A stretch of 64,000 nucleotides of DNA from Nitrospira sp. (GCA_029194725.1 JARFXQ010000009.1:83000-146999); one strand, 5' to 3'. Shown: positions 48,893-57,762, counted from the first letter of the stretch. Translations and numbers: made by a program. Notes: generated by a model not told the origin, from the letters alone.

Positions 48893-50239
48893 TTAGCTCC
48901 GAAGAATGCGCTCTTTCAGAGTTTCAATCGTCGCCTGCAAGGTCGTGTCTGTTTCCCTAGACTTCCCAACCTGACGACAGGCGTGAATGATCGTCGTATG
49001 GTCCTTGCCTCCGAATTGTCGTCCGATTTCAGGATAGGATGCGTCGGTCAGCTCTCGACATAGGTACATCGCGATTTGTCGAGGATGAACGAGGGTCTTA
49101 CTTCGGCGGCGCGATTTCAGTTCGGTCAGTTTTACATGGAACTGGGTACACACAGCCTCTTGAATATCGTCCATGGTAACGACCTTCTTCTTATCTCCAA
49201 TCAGATCGCGGAGGACGCTCTTGGCCAGATCCAGGGTAATGACTTGCCCCGTCAATGACGCATAAGCGCCCAACCGAACAAGACTGCCTTCCAGCTCGCG
49301 AACATTGCTCTTCATGGTCGTGGAGAGGAACTGGATCACCTCTTCCGGCAGCGTGACCCCCTCGTCTTCCGACTTTTTTCTCAAAATCGCGATCCGGGTC
49401 TCGACGTCAGGAGGTTGCAGATCGGCGATCAATCCCCACTCAAAACGGGAACGCAGACGTTCCTCGATGTCAGGCATGTCCTTCGGAAACCGGTCGCTCG
49501 AAAGAACGATCTGTTTATGGCCTTCGTACAAGGCATTGAAGGTATGAAAGAACTCTTCCTGTGTCCGTTCCTTTCCAACCAAGAACTGAATGTCGTCGAT
49601 CATCAGCATATCGATATGTCGATACCGCTTCCGCAGATCCATCATCTTGTCATAGCGGATGGAATTGATCACCTCGTTGGTAAATTGTTCCGTGGTCAGG
49701 TACGCAATGCGCAAATCGCTCTTTTCAGCCAGGTGATTGCCTATGGCGTTTAAAAGATGCGTCTTTCCCAGTCCCACACCACCGTAGATAAAGAGCGGGT
49801 TATACGTCTGTCCAGGCTGCTCGGCTACCGCCATGCAAGCCGCATGGGCGAACTGATTCCCAGCGCCAACGACAAAACTCATGAATGTATATTTTGGGTT
49901 CAGCTGAATTCCCCGTCGAGCCTTCGGCTGCGTTGTGCCCCCTCGAGGCCCATTTGTACTTGGTTGGAGTTCTCCCTGCACCGCAGCTCCCTTCTCACAG
50001 ACCGTAAATGCCACGGTCATCATGTCTCCACCACGAGCTGTGGTCATGGCTTCCGCCAGAAGGGGTCCATAATGAGCATTCAACCATTCCCCAAAGAATT
50101 TATTCGGAACTCCAATGTGCGCCGTCGAGTTTTCAATCCGGTCCAAATGAACCGGTATGAACCATGTGTCATAGACCTGTTTCGGGACTTTGTTTTGGAT
50201 ATACTGCAATGCATCTTCCCAAACAATGTCCCTGCTCAT
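48893..50239 (-). CDS. dnaA: DnaA, chromosomal replication initiator
   Basis: 448 residues: an N-terminal oligomerisation domain (VWEDALQYIQNKVPKQVYDTWF), a linker, an AAA+ domain (NPLFIYGGVGLGKTHLLNAIGNHL, MLMIDDIQFL, SSDRFPKDMPDIEERLRSRFEWGL) and the DNA-binding domain with the DnaA signature SYPEIGRQFGGKDHTTIIHACR. ATP-DnaA binds DnaA boxes and melts oriC. Several DnaA-box-like sites lie directly upstream of its start. Confidence 0.97.
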   Translation of the reverse strand: MSRDIVWEDALQYIQNKVPKQVYDTWFIPVHLDRIENSTAHIGVPNKFFGEWLNAHYGPLLAEAMTTARGGDMMTVAFTVCEKGAAVQGELQPSTNGPRGGTTQPKARRGIQLNPKYTFMSFVVGAGNQFAHAACMAVAEQPGQTYNPLFIYGGVGLGKTHLLNAIGNHLAEKSDLRIAYLTTEQFTNEVINSIRYDKMMDLRKRYRHIDMLMIDDIQFLVGKERTQEEFFHTFNALYEGHKQIVLSSDRFPKDMPDIEERLRSRFEWGLIADLQPPDVETRIAILRKKSEDEGVTLPEEVIQFLSTTMKSNVRELEGSLVRLGAYASLTGQVITLDLAKSVLRDLIGDKKKVVTMDDIQEAVCTQFHVKLTELKSRRRSKTLVHPRQIAMYLCRELTDASYPEIGRQFGGKDHTTIIHACRQVGKSRETDTTLQATIETLKERILRS

Positions 50240-50571
50240 AACGTCTCATTATCCCTATACACAGGATTATTCACACCTGTTGATAACAAGCCCGGCTCAG
50301 TCGTCGGATTCCTGGAAAGCGCTGGTGAATACCATGCCGCACCTGGTCATGTCGAGCTCTATGAAAACACCGCTCCCACTTTGTCTCTCACTCTTACCAC
50401 GCTCTTCACAGATTCTATCCACCCCATAGAGAACCAATCCCCAGCGTTATCCCGAGCCTGGAAGCCAATATTTGATTAATAAAGTCAATCATCTCTCACT
50501 TATCCTCTTTATTCACTTTCCTACTCCTACTCCTACGACGACGAATTTTCTTTATCAACTGACTTAGGAGT
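50240..50571. other. oriC: Candidate replication origin (oriC) upstream of dnaA
   Basis: About 330 bp without a gene. DnaA-box-like 9-mers: TTATTCACA (50267-50275, plus), TTATCAACA (50286-50278, minus), CTATACACA (50255-50263), TTATTCACT (50509-50517) and TTATCAACT (50552-50560); CTATCCACC (50416-50424) is weaker. Between the last two lies CTACTCCTACTCCTAC (50521-50536), whose minus strand reads TAG-GAG-TAG-GAG-TAG after a GC-rich CGTCGTCG, similar to a DnaA-trio element. An A/T-rich segment is at about 50470-50520. Assignment is by sequence and position only. Confidence 0.75.
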
Positions 50572-50789
50572 CATAGAGTGACCACCTTCCTGTCAAGGAG
50601 TATCGCCAACACCTGTTCATAGGATAACCGCTCCCCTTCTGTTAAGGACATCGTCTTCGTCCCGCGCAATACTTTTCCTGGAAGGAGAGGATCTTCTAAT
50701 GAGAGCACCAATGCGGAACCGTCTCCAGGGAGGAGTGCATGGGACAGGCTATGAAGCGGAGAACGGACAACATAGACGAGCGACGGCAT
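50571..50789 (-). CDS. DsrH/TusB-like small protein
   Basis: 72 residues (MPSLVYVVRSPLHS…) with a DsrH/TusB-like layout: a first strand-helix, SALVLSLEDPLLPG, and a C-terminal LSYEQVLAILLDRKVVTL. ATG 50789 has GGGAG ten bases upstream and does not overlap the next gene; a longer frame to 50891 would. No Cys is present, unlike catalytic relatives, so it is probably structural in a DsrEFH/TusBCD-type complex. It is last of three related genes. Confidence 0.65.
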   Translation of the reverse strand: MPSLVYVVRSPLHSLSHALLPGDGSALVLSLEDPLLPGKVLRGTKTMSLTEGERLSYEQVLAILLDRKVVTL

Positions 50790-50805
50790 AAAAGAAACTC
50801 CCGAA

Positions 50806-51147
50806 TCAAAAAACGAGTGCGCAGTCGACGGATCGTACAAAGGAGCTGATTGTTTCGTCCTGTTCTCGTCTGATTGAGAATGCATCCCCAACTGCTATTT
50901 GATCTGATGTGTCTTGCAGAACAAAGGGGATTTCGAGCTGCGCTATGGAGGGAAGATACTTTTCGAGAATATCGACATCGACGATGTCGTCGGTCTCTTC
51001 CGAGAGCAGACGAGCGGCCTCCCCAAGCAGCACAACCGTTGTCGAATGAGATCCCGCCACTAGACCGAGCGCAATACGCAAGGCCTCGACAGGCCGATGG
51101 GTCTTTCGAGGATCCTCTTGAATAACAACCGCTATGTTTTTTGCCAT
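50806..51147 (-). CDS. DsrF/TusC-like protein (DsrE superfamily)
   Basis: 113 residues: IAVVIQEDPRKTHRPVEALRIALGLVAG begins an alpha/beta DsrE-type fold, and STTVVLLGEAARLL and VDVDILEKYLPSIAQLEIPFVLQ follow as strands and helices. DsrE/F/H proteins form complexes that relay sulfur as persulfide. It lies between the DsrE- and DsrH-like genes with 12- and 16-bp gaps, so all three are one operon. Confidence 0.7.
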   Translation of the reverse strand: MAKNIAVVIQEDPRKTHRPVEALRIALGLVAGSHSTTVVLLGEAARLLSEETDDIVDVDILEKYLPSIAQLEIPFVLQDTSDQIAVGDAFSIRREQDETISSFVRSVDCALVF

Positions 51148-51159
51148 GAACGAAGGTAA

Positions 51160-51480
51160 TCAGGTGAACGACAAAAACGGATCGCAGGCATCTATAATTC
51201 CAGACAGCACGACGAGACCGCAGAGTGACATCTTTGGATCAATGGTCGCCGTTGGAACGTGGTGTTGTTGACACCCGTAAGCACATGCGAAGACGCGGGC
51301 CCCTGCTTGTGCGAGACCTCGGTAAGAGTCGGCGTGAATATTCTTCACGCCTTCATCAATAAGATACAGATAGACCTCGTGGCCTGCATCTAGGGCTGCG
51401 CGCGCAAGACCGTAAACGGTCTCAGCGCTATTGTGTGATGGGGGAAGGGCCAAGAGGAAACCTATCTTCTTTGAATTCAC
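51160..51480 (-). CDS. DsrE/TusD-like sulfur-relay protein
   Basis: 106 residues: IGFLLALPPSHNSAETVYGLARAALDAGHEVYLYLIDEGV is typical of DsrE/TusD, and VFACAYGCQQHHV supplies Cys residues where the catalytic Cys of DsrE/TusD lies. The protein may accept persulfide sulfur for tRNA thiolation (TusBCD-like) or sulfur oxidation (Dsr-like); no dsr or tusE partner is visible here. The start is GTG without a clear ribosome site; a promoter candidate lies upstream. Confidence 0.75.
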   Translation of the reverse strand: MNSKKIGFLLALPPSHNSAETVYGLARAALDAGHEVYLYLIDEGVKNIHADSYRGLAQAGARVFACAYGCQQHHVPTATIDPKMSLCGLVVLSGIIDACDPFLSFT

Positions 51481-51528
51481 AGGAATTTGCGATTAATTTT
51501 ATATAGTTATATTTATCAATACTGTTGG

Positions 51529-51557
51529 AGAATAGGTGGTTTTCGGCGGAAAGTCAA
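51529..51557 (-). promoter_or_regulatory. Candidate promoter of the DsrE/F/H-like operon
   Basis: On the minus strand TTGACT (51557-51552), a 17-bp spacer and TATTCT (51534-51529), followed by a very A/T-rich stretch and the DsrE-like start at 51480. It lies between the hisS stop and the trio. Confidence 0.5.
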
Positions 51558-51573
51558 TCTGAAAAAGTGCTTA

Positions 51574-52842
51574 TCAGGAGCCAGCCAGGAGGAGATGAAT
51601 CTCAGGACTTAGGGCGGAGAGGCTCACATCGTGCTGTACCTTGGTTTTCATATCGCGAAGAATGGCTGACTCCTTGACGACTTCGTCGTCGCCGATGATG
51701 AGAGAGAACCGACACTGAAGGCGATCGGCCTGTCGCAAGTGAGCTTTCAACGTGACGGATCGGAAATCGGAAACTGCCTGGAAGCCAGCAAGACGAAGTT
51801 CCTCAAGAGCAGTGAGACCAACCACAGCACCGCGATCACCAAAACCGGCGACATAGACAGTCGCGCCTTGCGGGACTTTTTCTACTGATGACGCTGACAA
51901 CAACATTGCTACTCGTTCAAGGCCGACGGCAAAACCAACGGCTGGGGTAGAGGGCCCTCCGAGGGTTTCAACCAGCCCGTCGTAGCGTCCACCTGCTCCT
52001 ACGGCATTCTGAGCACCCAGGTTGGTCGCAGTAACTTCGAAGGTGGTGAGGTTATAGTAATCAAGACCTCGAACCAGACGATGATTCAAGGAATAGGGAA
52101 TCTTCACGAGGTCAAGACCAGACAAAACTCGTGTGAAGTACGAACGAGCTGTCTCTGAAAGGGAGTCGGTTAAGCGGGGAGCGGCCTCCGTAATTGCGCG
52201 ACACTCTGGTACTTTGCAGTCGAGGACCCGCAGAGGATTCGCTTCCATGCGATGTCGGCAATTGGCACAAAGGCGGGATTCATGCTGCTTGAGGTAACTC
52301 ACGAGGTGAGGTCGATAGGTGTCTCGATCAACTGTATACCCAAGGTTGTTAATCTCCAACGTGAGACCGGGGAGATCGAGGTCGGACAGGATTCGCCAGA
52401 GGAGGGCAATGACCTCGACATCGGCTTGAGGATCAGCCATACCAAGCGACTCGACACCGAACTGATGAAATTGTCGCAGGCGGCCTGCTTGAGGTCTCTC
52501 GTGACGAAACATCGGCCCGAAATAGAAATACTTTTGAGGAACCGGGATAGCCGCACGATTGTGCTCGATATAGGCTCGGACTGTTCCAGCGGTGCCTTCC
52601 GGACGAAGGGTCAGTGAAGTGCCGTCCCGGTCTTGGAACGTGTACATTTCTTTCTCGACAATATCGGTCGATGCGCCGATGCTCCGTGCAAACAAGGTCG
52701 TGACTTCAAAGATCGGAATGCGAATTTCATGAAATCCATAGCGGTGGGCCCACCGTCTGGCAGCCTCTTCGATGAGGCGCCAACGGGGCGTCTCTTCCGG
52801 CAACAGATCTTTGACACCTTTGATGCCCTTGATCAGGGACAT
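51574..52842 (-). CDS. hisS: Histidyl-tRNA synthetase
   Basis: Class II synthetase, 422 residues. Motif 1 region (GFHEIRIPIFEVTTLFARSIG), TLRPEGTAGTVRAYI, motif 2 (YYFGPMFRHERPQAGRLRQFHQFGVE), the His-specific LVRGLDYYN and motif 3 (AVGFAVGLERV) are intact, followed by an anticodon-binding domain. Start ATG 52842 has GGAGG seven bases upstream. Confidence 0.97.
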   Translation of the reverse strand: MSLIKGIKGVKDLLPEETPRWRLIEEAARRWAHRYGFHEIRIPIFEVTTLFARSIGASTDIVEKEMYTFQDRDGTSLTLRPEGTAGTVRAYIEHNRAAIPVPQKYFYFGPMFRHERPQAGRLRQFHQFGVESLGMADPQADVEVIALLWRILSDLDLPGLTLEINNLGYTVDRDTYRPHLVSYLKQHESRLCANCRHRMEANPLRVLDCKVPECRAITEAAPRLTDSLSETARSYFTRVLSGLDLVKIPYSLNHRLVRGLDYYNLTTFEVTATNLGAQNAVGAGGRYDGLVETLGGPSTPAVGFAVGLERVAMLLSASSVEKVPQGATVYVAGFGDRGAVVGLTALEELRLAGFQAVSDFRSVTLKAHLRQADRLQCRFSLIIGDDEVVKESAILRDMKTKVQHDVSLSALSPEIHLLLAGS

Positions 52843-53000
52843 CCGGTTACCTCCATACGAGGATGTGTGTTACAGAACACAGTTCGTGCGGACTATAGCG
52901 GCGCCTTTCGAGGCAAGTCAACGGACCGGCACCTTGCGCCATGTTGACGCGAGAGGTATAGTGCGCGACCTATGGTTCGATACGATGTGAAAGCCTTTTT

Positions 53001-54488
53001 ATGAGTCAAGACCAATCAGGTCGCCGGGTCGTGGCCATCGCTCCCATGCCCCCTGAGAAATCTGCTTATGCGCTGGCCCGCTACAGCCGCTCACCGGACT
53101 CCATCGAAGAGAGCATCCGGTGGGTTCATGGCCACTCCTCGGAGAAGTTCTGGGAGCAGTTTTACTTCGATTACGGTCATGCGTCGATCGCCGACCTAGG
53201 CCACGTCATCATCTGTTTTGAAGACATCTCGGAACTCGCCGCCATTCGCTTGGAGGACGAGGCGCTCTGGGATGGCCAGGCAAAATCGAGCCGCTATCAG
53301 AATTTTGCCTCGAGCAGGTGGTTTGTGCCGGGCCAGATTCGAGGCAGCGAAACGGAAGCCCTCTATCAAGGCATTCTCCGCAGTCTGTCTGAAATTTATC
53401 GATTACTGCACGATCCTTTGACCGCATACCTCTCTGAACGGGAGCCGTGTCCGGAGTCCATGAAAGCGGCCGATTATCAGAGGACAATCGGGGCACGCGC
53501 GTTTGATGTCACCCGTTACCTGCTTCCTCTTGCGGCAAAGACCAACGTAGGGCAAGTCGTGAGCATCCGGACCCTGGAAAAACAGATGACGCGCCTGTTG
53601 TCGTCGCAATTGCCGGAACTGCGGGGGATCGGTGAGGATTTGAAATCGGCCTGCCAGCGGCCGCCGGTCAATCTGTGGAGCGAACTCTGTGGTCAGACCT
53701 CGGGATTGAACGATCCTCTAGCTCCCACACTGGCCCGGCATGCGAAAGCGAATGAGTATCAAGAATCGGTGTACGCCGATTTGGCCCGCCATGCGAAAGA
53801 GGCATTGCGAGGCACAGGGTTGGATCAGCCCGGTACGTGGGGTGCCGTGGAGTCGGTCGAGCTGATTGACCCACATCATCCGCTCGACGAGATTGTGACG
53901 ACGCTCCTCTATCGCGTGTCGCAGGCTCCGTACCGGAAGATACTCGAAGTCGTGAAAGAGTGGTCTGAAAAGGACAAACAGTCGACCATCGAAGCAGCCA
54001 CAAGACAGCGCGGGCCGTACGATGAACTCGTCAAGGAGTTCCGCAGCGGCTATGCATTCAACTTCGATGTCTTGATGGACATCGGCGCCTGGCGGGATAT
54101 GCACCGTCATCGGCGGTGTCAGCAGGTCCAGCAAAACTTCACGACTCTTCACGGCTATGATGTCCCTCCGCCGCTTGTTGAGGCAGGGCTGGATCAGGAG
54201 TATCGGCAGGCGATGGATGCCGTGCGTCAGGATATCGAGTCGCTCAAGCACAAGGATCAGGAAGCATCACTCTACGCTATTCCGTTCGGCTTCAAGGTGC
54301 GCTGTTTGTTCAAGATGGACTATGCCGAGGCGGACTATATCGCCAAACTCCGGTCCGGTGTGAAAGGCCATTGGTCGTACAGAACGGTCGCCTGGCAGAT
54401 GAAGCAGCAGCTGGCCAAGAAATTTCCCTTTCTCGGCGAAGGTATCCAGGCCACACCGCCTGATGTCCAAGAGCAGCTGACTCGCTAA
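53001..54488 (+). CDS. ThyX-like protein with two degenerate thymidylate-synthase halves
   Basis: 495 residues, about twice a normal ThyX. The first half has HASIADLGHVIICFEDISELAAIRL…KSSRYQNF, matching the region around the ThyX motif RHRxxSxNExSxRY but without the RHR part. The second half has DIGAWRDMHRHRRCQQVQQNF, which keeps RHRR but not the S-x-R-Y end. ThyX uses FAD and NADPH to methylate dUMP. Such long forms are commonly labelled thymidylate synthase; whether this one is active is uncertain. Confidence 0.75.
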   Translation: MSQDQSGRRVVAIAPMPPEKSAYALARYSRSPDSIEESIRWVHGHSSEKFWEQFYFDYGHASIADLGHVIICFEDISELAAIRLEDEALWDGQAKSSRYQNFASSRWFVPGQIRGSETEALYQGILRSLSEIYRLLHDPLTAYLSEREPCPESMKAADYQRTIGARAFDVTRYLLPLAAKTNVGQVVSIRTLEKQMTRLLSSQLPELRGIGEDLKSACQRPPVNLWSELCGQTSGLNDPLAPTLARHAKANEYQESVYADLARHAKEALRGTGLDQPGTWGAVESVELIDPHHPLDEIVTTLLYRVSQAPYRKILEVVKEWSEKDKQSTIEAATRQRGPYDELVKEFRSGYAFNFDVLMDIGAWRDMHRHRRCQQVQQNFTTLHGYDVPPPLVEAGLDQEYRQAMDAVRQDIESLKHKDQEASLYAIPFGFKVRCLFKMDYAEADYIAKLRSGVKGHWSYRTVAWQMKQQLAKKFPFLGEGIQATPPDVQEQLTR

Positions 54489-54504
54489 GATCCTCACATC
54501 GCTC

Positions 54505-55536
54505 ATGAGCACCTATCAGCAACAATGTGAAACGGCCATCGTAGCCGGAGCATGGGACACCTTGTTTGTCGAGTCGATGGCCTGGAGCCGAGACCCGGAT
54601 GGAGCGAAGGATCCGCGTCCGCTGTTTGCCCGCAACGTCGTGTATCTCATGCAGGGTCGATTCGCGGATGCCTGGAAAGCCCATGCGCTCTGCCTCGAAG
54701 CTGAGATGGATATCGTGGCCGTAGGAGCTTGGGTGAAGGATCTGCTCGATCTCCATAGGGACAATGGCTACTGTTATTTGGTCATGGGAATATTTCTGGC
54801 GCAATCTGGTCAATCGGAACAATCCATGAGACCCTACTCAGACGCCGCTCGGTTACTCCCGCAATCTGCCCATCCGCATTACTTTTTGGGGCAGATCCAC
54901 GAACGCGCCGGCCATCTTGAAATGGCGATCAAGGAGTATCGCGAAGCCGTCCGACTCGCGCCGGAATTTGCGCCGGCACGAATGAATCTGGGAGTCGCGT
55001 ATCAAGACCAAGGGCGGCTGGAGATGGCGATCAAAGAGTACCGGGAGGTGGTCAGGCTCAGCCCCAGCGATTCGGCAGCACATTCAAATCTCGCCTGTGC
55101 TCTCGCAGAACAGGGCAAGTTGGAACCGGCGGTGCAATCCTACAAGACGGCCTTGAAACTGAACTCCCAGGATGCGGAAGTCCACTTCGCGCTGGGAGGG
55201 CTCTACGAAATGCGCGGGCGGCTGGACCTGGCGCAGAAGAGTTACCAGGATGCACTCAACGCCGATCCTGACTTTGGCGATGCCCACTCCGCGCTCGGGT
55301 GGCTGGCATTAGGCAAGCATAGACTTCAGGAAGCGACGGACATGTTCAACCGGGCGCTCAAGTGCAATGAGGAAGATGCGCGGGCCTATCACGGCATCGC
55401 TGAAATCTATGCTCTGCGCGGCAAACACCAGAGCGCGATGGACAACTACACCAAGGCGTTGAAGTACTATCGCGATCCCGAAAAAAAGAATCAGATCATG
55501 AACCAGTTGTTTCAGCAAGGACAGGTCGGGGATTGA
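54505..55536 (+). CDS. Tetratricopeptide-repeat protein
   Basis: 343 residues. At least six consecutive 34-residue TPR units from about residue 88, for example AHPHYFLGQIHERAGHLEMA, ARMNLGVAYQDQGRLEMAIK and AHSNLACALAEQGKLEPAVQ. The N-terminal 85 residues are helical but not typical TPR. No signal peptide, so probably a cytoplasmic scaffold. Starts 17 bp after the ThyX-like stop. Confidence 0.88.
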   Translation: MSTYQQQCETAIVAGAWDTLFVESMAWSRDPDGAKDPRPLFARNVVYLMQGRFADAWKAHALCLEAEMDIVAVGAWVKDLLDLHRDNGYCYLVMGIFLAQSGQSEQSMRPYSDAARLLPQSAHPHYFLGQIHERAGHLEMAIKEYREAVRLAPEFAPARMNLGVAYQDQGRLEMAIKEYREVVRLSPSDSAAHSNLACALAEQGKLEPAVQSYKTALKLNSQDAEVHFALGGLYEMRGRLDLAQKSYQDALNADPDFGDAHSALGWLALGKHRLQEATDMFNRALKCNEEDARAYHGIAEIYALRGKHQSAMDNYTKALKYYRDPEKKNQIMNQLFQQGQVGD

Positions 55537-55589
55537 GGGAATAGGGCCGGTGCTTGCCGAGTGCGATTCACGAACGACGAAGCCGTACC

Positions 55590-55871
55590 TTACAGCTCGC
55601 GAATGGCGCCCTGCAGGACGGTGATCTGCGTGGTCGGATCGCCCGTCGCTTTCAATTCATTGCGGATCTGATCCTTCAGGTAGGATGAATAACCGACACG
55701 GTCGATGAGGACGTCCAAAAATCGTTCGGTCGAGAGTAGGCTTTGCTCTTTGAGTTCTTGCACCGTCTCGTCACTCACGGGTATGTATGTACTGCCGATA
55801 TGGAAGACCACGTTGTAGTGCCGTCCATTTGCGATCCGCTCGAACCGTAGACCTTTCACAGGTTCCTCCAC
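55590..55871 (-). CDS. Unknown 93-residue protein
   Basis: Soluble, no membrane segment and no recognised family: GLRFERIANGRHYNVVFHIGSTYIPVSDE looks like short beta strands, then helices (TERFLDVLIDRVGYSSYLKDQIRNEL). GAGGAACC precedes the start as a weak ribosome site. It is encoded opposite to the TPR and helicase-like genes on each side. Confidence 0.55.
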   Translation of the reverse strand: MEEPVKGLRFERIANGRHYNVVFHIGSTYIPVSDETVQELKEQSLLSTERFLDVLIDRVGYSSYLKDQIRNELKATGDPTTQITVLQGAIREL

Positions 55872-55991
55872 AAGAAGGCGCTCATTCTAGACAAGATCTG
55901 GTCGTGAAGACAAGGGCAACATATCGATCTCCAGGGTGGACAGGTATCGCGGAGGGGAATTATCATGACCTCTCCTTGCCGTGAAATGTAG

Positions 55992-57464
55992 ATGAGCTCA
56001 GTCCTGATGACTGCCACCGACCTCATCGAATCGTGGATCAACCGACTCGAAGCGGAGCAAGTCCGTCTGTCTGAAAAAGAGCAAGATGCTCCTGTCGTGG
56101 CGTCGCAAGGTCGCCTGGTGCAAACAGTCGGCGGTCTCCACCTGTACGAATTTATCGTGCCTGCTACCGTCCAACTGTCCGTCGACCTTCCGGTATCCAT
56201 CGTCCCTGCCGATGAAGCGGACACAACGGAGGGAATTGTGCTCCGTCAGACGGGGAACAACATCCTTGTCCAATTGGTTGATGCCCTTGGAGCCGAAGTG
56301 CCTTCCGTCACTCTCATTCCAGATCAGGTCGGTCTTGTCAGTACGTCAGCCTCCCGTCTGAAAGAAATGCTGGCCAAGCCGGACCTCTATCACCTCGGGC
56401 CGACCGAGCGGTTAGCTTCGCTGTTACAAATGCCTGAAGTTGAGGTCGCAGCATTCCCCTCTGCCTCATCTGTCTTTTCAACAGTGTGGTCGGATGACCG
56501 GTCATTCCGGCGTCAGAAGCTCGCGAACCTGACGATGGAACTCATTCGCGCAAACAAACGCATACTCCTGATCAGCCCGGCTCACCAAGAATGCGATGAG
56601 ATGGTAGGGATAGTGGGACGTACCATGAAGGCTGGGGGACTGAACCACAAGACATGGATCACTCGCTATGAACTCCCGATAGCTGCGCAAGCCGGAGGCG
56701 TCAACCTTCACGAACTGGGCTTCGAAGCGCAAATGCATCAATTCTATGCCAAGTCACAAGGCGACAAGGCCTCCTTGAAACACAAGTACGACCGCTTCCG
56801 AGAGATCGCACCTTTTTTGGCTCTGAAAGAAGCGAAGCAGCAAGACCTGGACGAAGTCCGCCTGCTGGAATGGCGCCTTGTCACACGATTGCGAGATCTT
56901 CAAGTGAGAATGGCCGATGTCCGAAAGACGCTCGATGAGTTCGACAATCTACCGCTGTTTCAACGTCTGGCGATGCAGGCGGTCGGGAAGAATGCCGAAT
57001 CCCTCAAACAGTACTGCGTGTTATATCAAGATCAGATGGATGAACTGAACAAAGAACTCGATGTTGCCAAGGCGAGCATTCAGCAGCTGGCTCCGGAGGC
57101 GGCCGTTCCCAGAGGAATGCGAGCCGAGCGTGACGAACTCAAGGAGCGCATCGCAAAACTCGGTGGTACGAAAAAGGTTCGTGAGCTGATCGCTGCTCAG
57201 GAAAATCCGAACCGCCAGGCCTTCATGCAGAATCGACGAGTTGTTGCCGCCACACCCACGCGAGTCGCGAGCGATCCGTTGTTCAGCCGGGTGCGCTTCG
57301 ATGTCTTACTGATCGATGAGGCCCCGAGGATCGCCGCGCGTTTGCTTTTGGCTGCGGCAGGACTGGTGCGCGAACGCATCGTCATCAGCGGCGATCCGCG
57401 CGAAACCGCTGCCGCTGGTCAATGGGCTATGCCCCAGAAAGGCGTCGGTGCCGCCGCTGAATGA
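55992..57464 (+). CDS. Truncated SF1 helicase-like protein lacking Walker A
   Basis: 490 residues resembling the first half of UPF1/IGHMBP2-type helicases. A barrel-like N terminus (EGIVLRQTGNNILVQLVDA) is followed by AFPSASSVFSTVW (about 155-166) where GPPGTGKT is expected, then ILLISPAHQECDEMV (motif Ia), a helical insert (about 265-400), VVAATPTRV, FDVLLIDEAPRIA (motif II, about 437-447) and IVISGDPRETAAAG (motif III). The second RecA domain is absent. ATP hydrolysis is unlikely, so it may be a decayed helicase or a non-catalytic binding protein. Confidence 0.65.
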   Translation: MSSVLMTATDLIESWINRLEAEQVRLSEKEQDAPVVASQGRLVQTVGGLHLYEFIVPATVQLSVDLPVSIVPADEADTTEGIVLRQTGNNILVQLVDALGAEVPSVTLIPDQVGLVSTSASRLKEMLAKPDLYHLGPTERLASLLQMPEVEVAAFPSASSVFSTVWSDDRSFRRQKLANLTMELIRANKRILLISPAHQECDEMVGIVGRTMKAGGLNHKTWITRYELPIAAQAGGVNLHELGFEAQMHQFYAKSQGDKASLKHKYDRFREIAPFLALKEAKQQDLDEVRLLEWRLVTRLRDLQVRMADVRKTLDEFDNLPLFQRLAMQAVGKNAESLKQYCVLYQDQMDELNKELDVAKASIQQLAPEAAVPRGMRAERDELKERIAKLGGTKKVRELIAAQENPNRQAFMQNRRVVAATPTRVASDPLFSRVRFDVLLIDEAPRIAARLLLAAAGLVRERIVISGDPRETAAAGQWAMPQKGVGAAAE

Positions 57465-57670
57465 TCCTGTGGTGCTTGCTTGACGCGAACGGGGGGAATT
57501 CAGGATAATCCAAACTCATTTCCGGTCCGGAGAATCGTTGAAGTCGCTCAAGTTGTGTTCCGGCAAGACAGCGAGGGGGCGGAGGCCCCGAGGCGTACAT
57601 TGTGTACGCACGTTGAAGAGAATGGGTGATGGAGAACGCCGCCGGAGGATATTTTCAGTAACCGAGCATT

Positions 57671-57757
57671 GCCGAAGTGGCGGAACTGGCAGACGCACTA
57701 GATTCAGGGTCTAGCGCCCTCGCGGGTGTCCGGGTTCAAATCCCGGCTTCGGCACCA
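57671..57757 (+). tRNA. tRNA-Leu (anticodon CAG)
   Basis: Acceptor arms GCCGAAG / CTTCGGC pair perfectly; the anticodon stem CTAGA/TCTAG encloses the loop TTCAGGG with anticodon CAG; the long variable arm (GCCCTCGCGGGTGT) is typical of class II tRNA-Leu; T arm CCGGG-TTCAAAT-CCCGG. Discriminator A and CCA are encoded (57754-57757). Confidence 0.97.
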
Positions 57758-57762
57758 CCCCT
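57733..57762. other. Probable attachment-site copy at tRNA-Leu 3' end
   Basis: The 3' end of the tRNA (…CCCGGCTTCGGCACCACCCCT) is partly repeated at 59041-59070, sharing an exact GGCTTCGGCA and flanking similarity. tRNA 3' ends are usual integration sites of tyrosine recombinases, and a recombinase remnant lies between the copies. Confidence 0.55.

Noticed and set aside
50255..50300. dnaA promoter hexamers
   Set aside because: Several TATA-like strings exist on the minus strand, but none has a reasonable -35 at 16-18 bp.
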